A DNA stretch of 7,680 nucleotides. Origin: Cyanobacteria bacterium UBA8803 (GTDB lineage: Bacteria > Cyanobacteriota > Cyanobacteriia > Cyanobacteriales > Coleofasciculaceae). The DNA lies in the NCBI GenBank assembly GCA_003505715.1, contig DNXU01000624.1, positions 1-7,680 on the forward strand. Direction: 5' to 3'. The position numbers were made by a program, and so were the translations under genes. The notes beneath the pieces are model-generated. The model was not told where the DNA came from. It searched no databases and saw nothing but the letters and a program-made list of their open reading frames with translations. Of this stretch, positions 4,537 to 7,680 are shown piece by piece; the stretch's first letter is position 1; each line of letters opens with the position of its first letter.

Positions 4537-4872
4537 ATGGATGAGTTAGAAAAACGCAAGCTTTTATCAGCGCTCTGTCACGGCGCTATTTTTCTGAGTT
4601 CACTAGTTGTTTCTATCGCGATTCCAATTGTGATTTTGTTTATCAGTAACGATCCCGTTGTCAAAGAAAATGCCAAAGAATCCTTGAACTTTCACATTAA
4701 CCTTTATATTTATGCCTCTATCTTTATCTTGCTCATTTTTGTCTTAATCGGTATTCCATTACTGATTGTATTGGGCATCATCAGTCTTATCATGCCTATT
4801 ATTGCCTTAGTCAAGGTTCTGGACAACCCAGATCTGCCCTACCGCTATCCTTTTATTTTTCGGTTAGTCTAG
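4537..4872 (+). CDS. DUF4870 (Tic20-like) small membrane protein
   Basis: The 111-residue protein has the DUF4870 layout. A short charged N-terminus (MDELEKRKLLSALCH) precedes a first membrane helix (about 16-36). The conserved loop follows (NDPVVKENAKESLNFHINL, 38-56), then two closely packed helices (about 55-73 and 74-96) and the ending NPDLPYRYPFIFRL (97-110). The family is related in fold to the Tic20 import protein, but its role in bacteria is not established. The start at 4537 is chosen because GGAGGG lies 7 bases upstream. A longer frame beginning near 4402 would add 45 residues lacking family character and overlap the previous gene. The phosphopantetheinyl transferase starts 22 bases later, so co-transcription is plausible. 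Confidence 0.88.
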   Translation: MDELEKRKLLSALCHGAIFLSSLVVSIAIPIVILFISNDPVVKENAKESLNFHINLYIYASIFILLIFVLIGIPLLIVLGIISLIMPIIALVKVLDNPDLPYRYPFIFRLV

Positions 4873-4894
4873 TGCAAGAAGGTAGGAGGCTGCT

Positions 4895-5668
4895 ATGCAG
4901 AGCTTCTGGCATTTCCCACCACCCGACTTAGTGCTATCAGCTAATGAGGTTCATGTTTGGCGTGCTGAACTTGAACAACCAACTTGGCAGATAGAGAAAT
5001 TGGCTCAAACCCTTTCTCCAGATGAAAAGCAACGGGCTAATCGATTTTACTTTGAGCGAGACCGGAAGAAGTTTATTGTCGGTCGAGGTATTCTACGGAT
5101 GCTCTTGAGTAGTTACTCAGACATCGATCCCAGTCGGTTACAGTTTTCTTATAGTCCCCGTGGTAAACCCGCGATCGCTAATACTGACCCTAAAGCTAGG
5201 CTTGAATTTAACTTGTCTCATTCAAATGGGTTAGTTCTGTATGCAATATCCCGAGATCTTCAGTTGGGGATCGATCTGGAATATATACGCCCGATGCAGG
5301 ATGCCGAGCAACTGGCAAAACGCTTCTTTTCACCGAGGGAATATGTGCTGATTAGTAGTTTGCCTGATGAGCAGAAGCAAGAGGCTTTTTTTAACGGCTG
5401 GACTCGGAAAGAAGCCTATCTCAAAGCTACTGGCGATGGGTTGGCTGGACTGGCACAGGTTGAAGTTTCTCTGATGCCTGGAGACTCAGCCATGCTGGTG
5501 AGTATATCGGGAGATGCCTCAGCTGCATCCCGTTGGGATCTCTATCACCTCATCCCCGCGCCAGACTATGTGGCAGCTTTGGCGGTTGCCGGAAAGAGTG
5601 GGCATTTGGAATTATTAGATATTTCTGCTCTTGGAGAGAATTGCAGAATAATAACAAGTCCGCCATGA
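4895..5668 (+). CDS. 4'-phosphopantetheinyl transferase, Sfp/HetI type
   Basis: The enzyme moves the phosphopantetheine arm of coenzyme A onto a serine of acyl or peptidyl carrier proteins, activating fatty acid, polyketide and nonribosomal peptide synthesis. The 257 residues fit the two-lobed Sfp class. Visible motifs are FYFERDRKKF (51-60) with GRGILR (63-68), RGKPAI (89-94), NLSHS (106-110, H109), GIDLE (125-129) and WTRKEAYLK (169-177). D127, E129 and E173 match the Mg-binding triad of Sfp, and K177 its catalytic Lys. YVAALAV (225-231) closes the fold; the last 26 residues are a variable tail. The start is supported by AGGAGG five bases upstream. No carrier-protein or synthase gene is nearby, so it probably serves several pathways in trans. 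Confidence 0.93.
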   Translation: MQSFWHFPPPDLVLSANEVHVWRAELEQPTWQIEKLAQTLSPDEKQRANRFYFERDRKKFIVGRGILRMLLSSYSDIDPSRLQFSYSPRGKPAIANTDPKARLEFNLSHSNGLVLYAISRDLQLGIDLEYIRPMQDAEQLAKRFFSPREYVLISSLPDEQKQEAFFNGWTRKEAYLKATGDGLAGLAQVEVSLMPGDSAMLVSISGDASAASRWDLYHLIPAPDYVAALAVAGKSGHLELLDISALGENCRIITSPP

Positions 5669-5705
5669 ACTGCCTACACCAGAACGCAGGAAAACCTCTC
5701 CCCCT

Positions 5706-5739
5706 CCCGCGAATTACGTTAAAATTTGTAAAGCGCGGG
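5706..5739. repeat. GC-rich inverted repeat CCCGCG / CGCGGG around an AT-rich core
   Basis: Arms at 5706-5711 and 5734-5739 are perfect, with a 22-base AT-rich loop containing TTAAAAT. It lies between the transferase stop (5668) and the methyltransferase start (5807). It could be a weak terminator of the former, or a promoter region for the latter with TAAAAT (5720-5725) as a -10 element flanked by an operator-like palindrome. No -35 element is clear, so the choice is open. Confidence 0.35.
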
Positions 5740-5806
5740 TGGTCTATCCAAACGTCCCACAGCGCGAAAGATGCATAGTCATTCCCTATTACAGGACTAG
5801 ACTACT

Positions 5807-6697
5807 ATGGCAGTTCGTCAAGACACAATTTGGGAACGTTTCTTAAAGCCAGCTGTCAGGCTGTTAATTGACGAGGAAAAACTACAGCAGTTTTATAAAA
5901 GCATCGACTGGCAAGCTGAAAGCGATCGCTTCCAACGCCCTGACTTAATTTATCCAGACTACTACAGGACTCAGAACTTCCACGGAATCGAAGGCGGCTA
6001 CCTCAATGGCAGTGCGGCAACTTCCTACGATGCCGTTACTCAATACGTTTTGCCACCTAACGAAATGTGGGTACGCCAAGGTTTGATTGATGCCATTCAG
6101 GGAACGCCCCGAAGGATTTTAGACTTGGGGTGCGGTACGGGTTCGACAACCTTGATGCTGAAGCAAGGTTTTCCCCAAGCAGAGGTGATTGGTCTAGACT
6201 TGTCTCCTTACATGCTAGTGGTAGCTGACCGCAAAGCTAAAACAGCAGGGTTAGATATCGAGTGGTGTCATGGCAAGGCTGAAGAGACGGGTTTTCCGGA
6301 TGCTGATTTTGATTTGGTAACAGCATCATTATTGTTTCACAAGACACCAACAACTGTAACTAAGTCAATTTTAAGGGAATGTTTCCGGATAATGAAAGCC
6401 GGAGGGCAAGTTCTGATTTTGGATGGCAATCAAAACACCCTGCGTCAATTCAATATACTATGTGAGGTGTTTGAGGAGCCTTATATTAAGGATTACGCGG
6501 CTAGTAGCGTAGATGCTTGGATGGGGGCAGCAGGTTTTGAAGCTGTACAAAGTAAAGATTTGTGGTGGATGCATCAGGTGACCCGAGGGATGAAACCCAT
6601 CCCTGTTCAACAGGGTACAGCATCAGTGCATCGAGTCAACAAAAGCAGTACAATAGACGACTTTGGTTCAGAGGGCATTGCTGCTCCAGCTTTCTAG
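5807..6697 (+). CDS. SAM-dependent class I methyltransferase
   Basis: A 296-residue protein with a Rossmann-type methyltransferase core at about residues 100-207. Motif I is ILDLGCGTGST (104-114), followed by the acidic end of the second strand VIGLDLSPYML (127-137), HGKAEE (155-160), the strand DFDLVTASLLFH (167-178) and the RECFRIMKAGGQVLILD block (190-206). These bind S-adenosylmethionine. The N-terminal 100 residues, with a Tyr-rich YPDYYRTQNFHGIEGGYLNG stretch (49-68), probably shape the acceptor site. The C-terminal 40 residues are likely disordered. The substrate cannot be told from the sequence. AGGAC lies about nine bases upstream of the start. The HAD gene begins 8 bases after the stop, so the two are probably one operon, perhaps acting on a shared metabolite. 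Confidence 0.85.
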   Translation: MAVRQDTIWERFLKPAVRLLIDEEKLQQFYKSIDWQAESDRFQRPDLIYPDYYRTQNFHGIEGGYLNGSAATSYDAVTQYVLPPNEMWVRQGLIDAIQGTPRRILDLGCGTGSTTLMLKQGFPQAEVIGLDLSPYMLVVADRKAKTAGLDIEWCHGKAEETGFPDADFDLVTASLLFHKTPTTVTKSILRECFRIMKAGGQVLILDGNQNTLRQFNILCEVFEEPYIKDYAASSVDAWMGAAGFEAVQSKDLWWMHQVTRGMKPIPVQQGTASVHRVNKSSTIDDFGSEGIAAPAF

Positions 6698-6705
6698 CAC
6701 AACGG

Positions 6706-7434
6706 ATGACTTTAAAGGCAGTTCTTTTTGATTTCAACGGCGTCATCATTAAAGATGAGGCAATTCATCAGCAACTGATTGAGGAACTTCTCCTTCAGGA
6801 AAACCTGCGTCCCTCTTTGGAGGACTACCGAGAAGTTTGTCTAGGCAGGAGCGATCGCGTCTGTCTGAGAGAGTTACTCAAAAAGCGCGGTCGGGTGGTA
6901 GAGGAAAGCTACTTAACCCGCCTAGTAAACCGTAAAACCGAAGCCTACCGTACTCAGCTAGAGGCACTGCCAACATTGCCCATTTATCCGGGTTTGGAGG
7001 ATTTGATTTTCAAAATTCGGGTTGCTCAGTTGCCGATGGGAGTTGTCAGCGGCGCACTTCGCAGTGAGATAGAACAGGTGCTGAATCGCGCTCAACTATT
7101 GTCGTATTTTTCAGTCATTGTGGGGAGTGATGATATCAAGGTGAGCAAGCCGGAACCGGATGGGTATCTACTGGCTGTAGAGCGACTAAATCAACAATAT
7201 GCCGATCTTAAGGCTACATCCTCCGATTGCTTAGCCATTGAAGATACTCCAGCCGGAATTGAAGCAGCCAAACGAGCGGGGATGCAGGTAGTTGGGGTAG
7301 CCAATACCTATCCTTTTCACATGCTCCAGCGTCAGGCTAATTGGACAGTAGATTATCTCAACGAGCTAGAACTAGACCGGGTGCAGGAAGTCTATTCGCG
7401 GAGTACGGCACAGCTAGAGGTGAGGGAGTGCTAG
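6706..7434 (+). CDS. HAD-superfamily hydrolase, beta-phosphoglucomutase-like, with altered motif I
   Basis: The 242-residue protein has the HAD layout with a helical cap after motif I (about residues 17-90). Motif I is FDFNGVI (8-14), with nucleophile D9 but Asn at position 11, where phosphatases and phosphomutases normally have the acid/base Asp. Motif II is VVSGA (113-117, S115), motif III is SKPEPDGY (147-154, K148) and motif IV is IEDTPAGI (178-185, D180). The GRSD of the cap (47-50) resembles beta-phosphoglucomutase relatives. ATG at 6706 gives the natural family start; a frame beginning at 6562 would overlap the methyltransferase by 45 codons and lacks HAD character. No strong ribosome binding site is seen, consistent with translational coupling 8 bases after the previous stop. 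Likely a small-molecule phosphatase or relative; the substrate is unknown. Confidence 0.9.
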   Translation: MTLKAVLFDFNGVIIKDEAIHQQLIEELLLQENLRPSLEDYREVCLGRSDRVCLRELLKKRGRVVEESYLTRLVNRKTEAYRTQLEALPTLPIYPGLEDLIFKIRVAQLPMGVVSGALRSEIEQVLNRAQLLSYFSVIVGSDDIKVSKPEPDGYLLAVERLNQQYADLKATSSDCLAIEDTPAGIEAAKRAGMQVVGVANTYPFHMLQRQANWTVDYLNELELDRVQEVYSRSTAQLEVREC

Positions 7435-7496
7435 AATAGAAAATAGTGCTTAGGGGGGCAATGGGGAAGCTTCAGATCCACCTCAAATCTGCACTC

Positions 7497-7502
7497 TATA
7501 AT
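7497..7502 (+). promoter_or_regulatory. -10 box TATAAT of the tRNA-Ala gene
   Basis: A perfect TATAAT lies 13 bases before the tRNA, placing the expected transcription start near 7509 and leaving a short 5' leader. The nearest -35-like hexamer, TTCAGA at 7471-7476, is 20 bases away, longer than ideal, so the -35 is weak. Confidence 0.65.
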
Positions 7503-7515
7503 CTACGAGCCATAG

Positions 7516-7588
7516 GGGGAATTAGCTCAGTTGGTAGAGCGCTGCGATCGCACCGCAGAGGTCACCGGTTCGAGTCCGGTATTCTCCA
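7516..7588 (+). tRNA. trnA: tRNA-Ala, anticodon CGC
   Basis: The 73 bases fold into a full cloverleaf. The acceptor stem is GGGGAAT with ATTCTCC (7581-7587) and discriminator A7588. The D arm is GCTC/GAGC (7525-7540). The anticodon arm is CTGCG/CGCAG around ATCGCAC, with anticodon CGC at 7549-7551 reading the alanine codon GCG. The T arm is ACCGG/CCGGT with loop TTCGAGT. The third acceptor pair is G-U (7518 with 7585), the main identity element for alanyl-tRNA synthetase, which supports the amino acid call independently. The CCA end is not encoded. The HIP1 palindrome GCGATCGC spans 7544-7551, covering part of the stem, the loop and the anticodon. Confidence 0.97.
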
Positions 7589-7680
7589 TTGGTGTTGTCC
7601 ATTAAACCGCTGTAAATTCTCTTCCCCCCCAAGGTTGGTAGGGCTAATTCATGATCATAGCTAGAAAATTCCTGAGCCTT

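Noticed and set aside
5533..5778. 81-codon plus-strand frame overlapping the phosphopantetheinyl transferase end
   Set aside because: It lies out of frame over the conserved C-terminal part of the transferase and has no initiation signal.
6562..6705. Longer start for the HAD hydrolase
   Set aside because: It would overlap the end of the methyltransferase by 45 codons and adds sequence unlike any HAD protein; ATG at 6706 places motif I at the usual position.
7446..7664. 72-codon plus-strand frame across the tRNA
   Set aside because: It reads through the tRNA-Ala gene and its promoter; the cloverleaf explains the sequence.
7651..7680. ATG-initiated frame open to the right window edge
   Set aside because: Only ten codons are visible and no ribosome binding site precedes it, so a gene start cannot be supported.

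Overview
The window looks like cyanobacterial chromosome, probably from a filamentous species. It holds seven copies of the cyanobacterial HIP1 palindrome GCGATCGC (1163, 3140, 3617, 5171, 5922, 6851, 7544). It also has protein families typical of cyanobacteria (DUF4278, a methylglyoxal synthase/diacylglycerol kinase fusion, an Sfp/HetI-type phosphopantetheinyl transferase), heptanucleotide tandem repeats, and loosely packed small genes. The genus cannot be decided from the sequence alone.

The left part (1-2820) is accessory-like and gene-poor. A reading frame entering from the left edge ends at 84. Everything else that codes here is on the minus strand: a ribbon-helix-helix antitoxin-like protein with no visible toxin (193-453), a DUF4278 protein (609-791), a stand-alone proprotein-convertase P-domain protein (1003-1527), and two small proteins of unknown function (2210-2395 and 2617-2820). 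The gaps are full of structure: ATTACCC and CCCTACA heptad repeats, a five-unit 22-bp tandem array (861-970), an inverted repeat that covers the ribosome binding site of the DUF4278 gene, a MITE-like palindrome (2068-2128), several hairpins in a 682-bp gene desert (1528-2209), and a likely decayed gene tail (2920-3066).

The right part (3095-7588) is denser and entirely on the plus strand. In order it holds the methylglyoxal synthase/lipid kinase fusion, a DUF4870 membrane protein, the phosphopantetheinyl transferase, a SAM-dependent methyltransferase, a HAD-family hydrolase with an altered motif I, and tRNA-Ala(CGC). The DUF4870 and transferase genes are 22 bp apart and both have strong Shine-Dalgarno sequences, so they may be co-transcribed. 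The methyltransferase and HAD genes are 8 bp apart and almost certainly form an operon. The tRNA has its own TATAAT box.

I see no complete new defence or mobile system. The most original signals are regulatory: the 22-bp phased array together with the sequestering inverted repeat ahead of the DUF4278 gene, and the HIP1 palindrome that supplies the anticodon of the tRNA.
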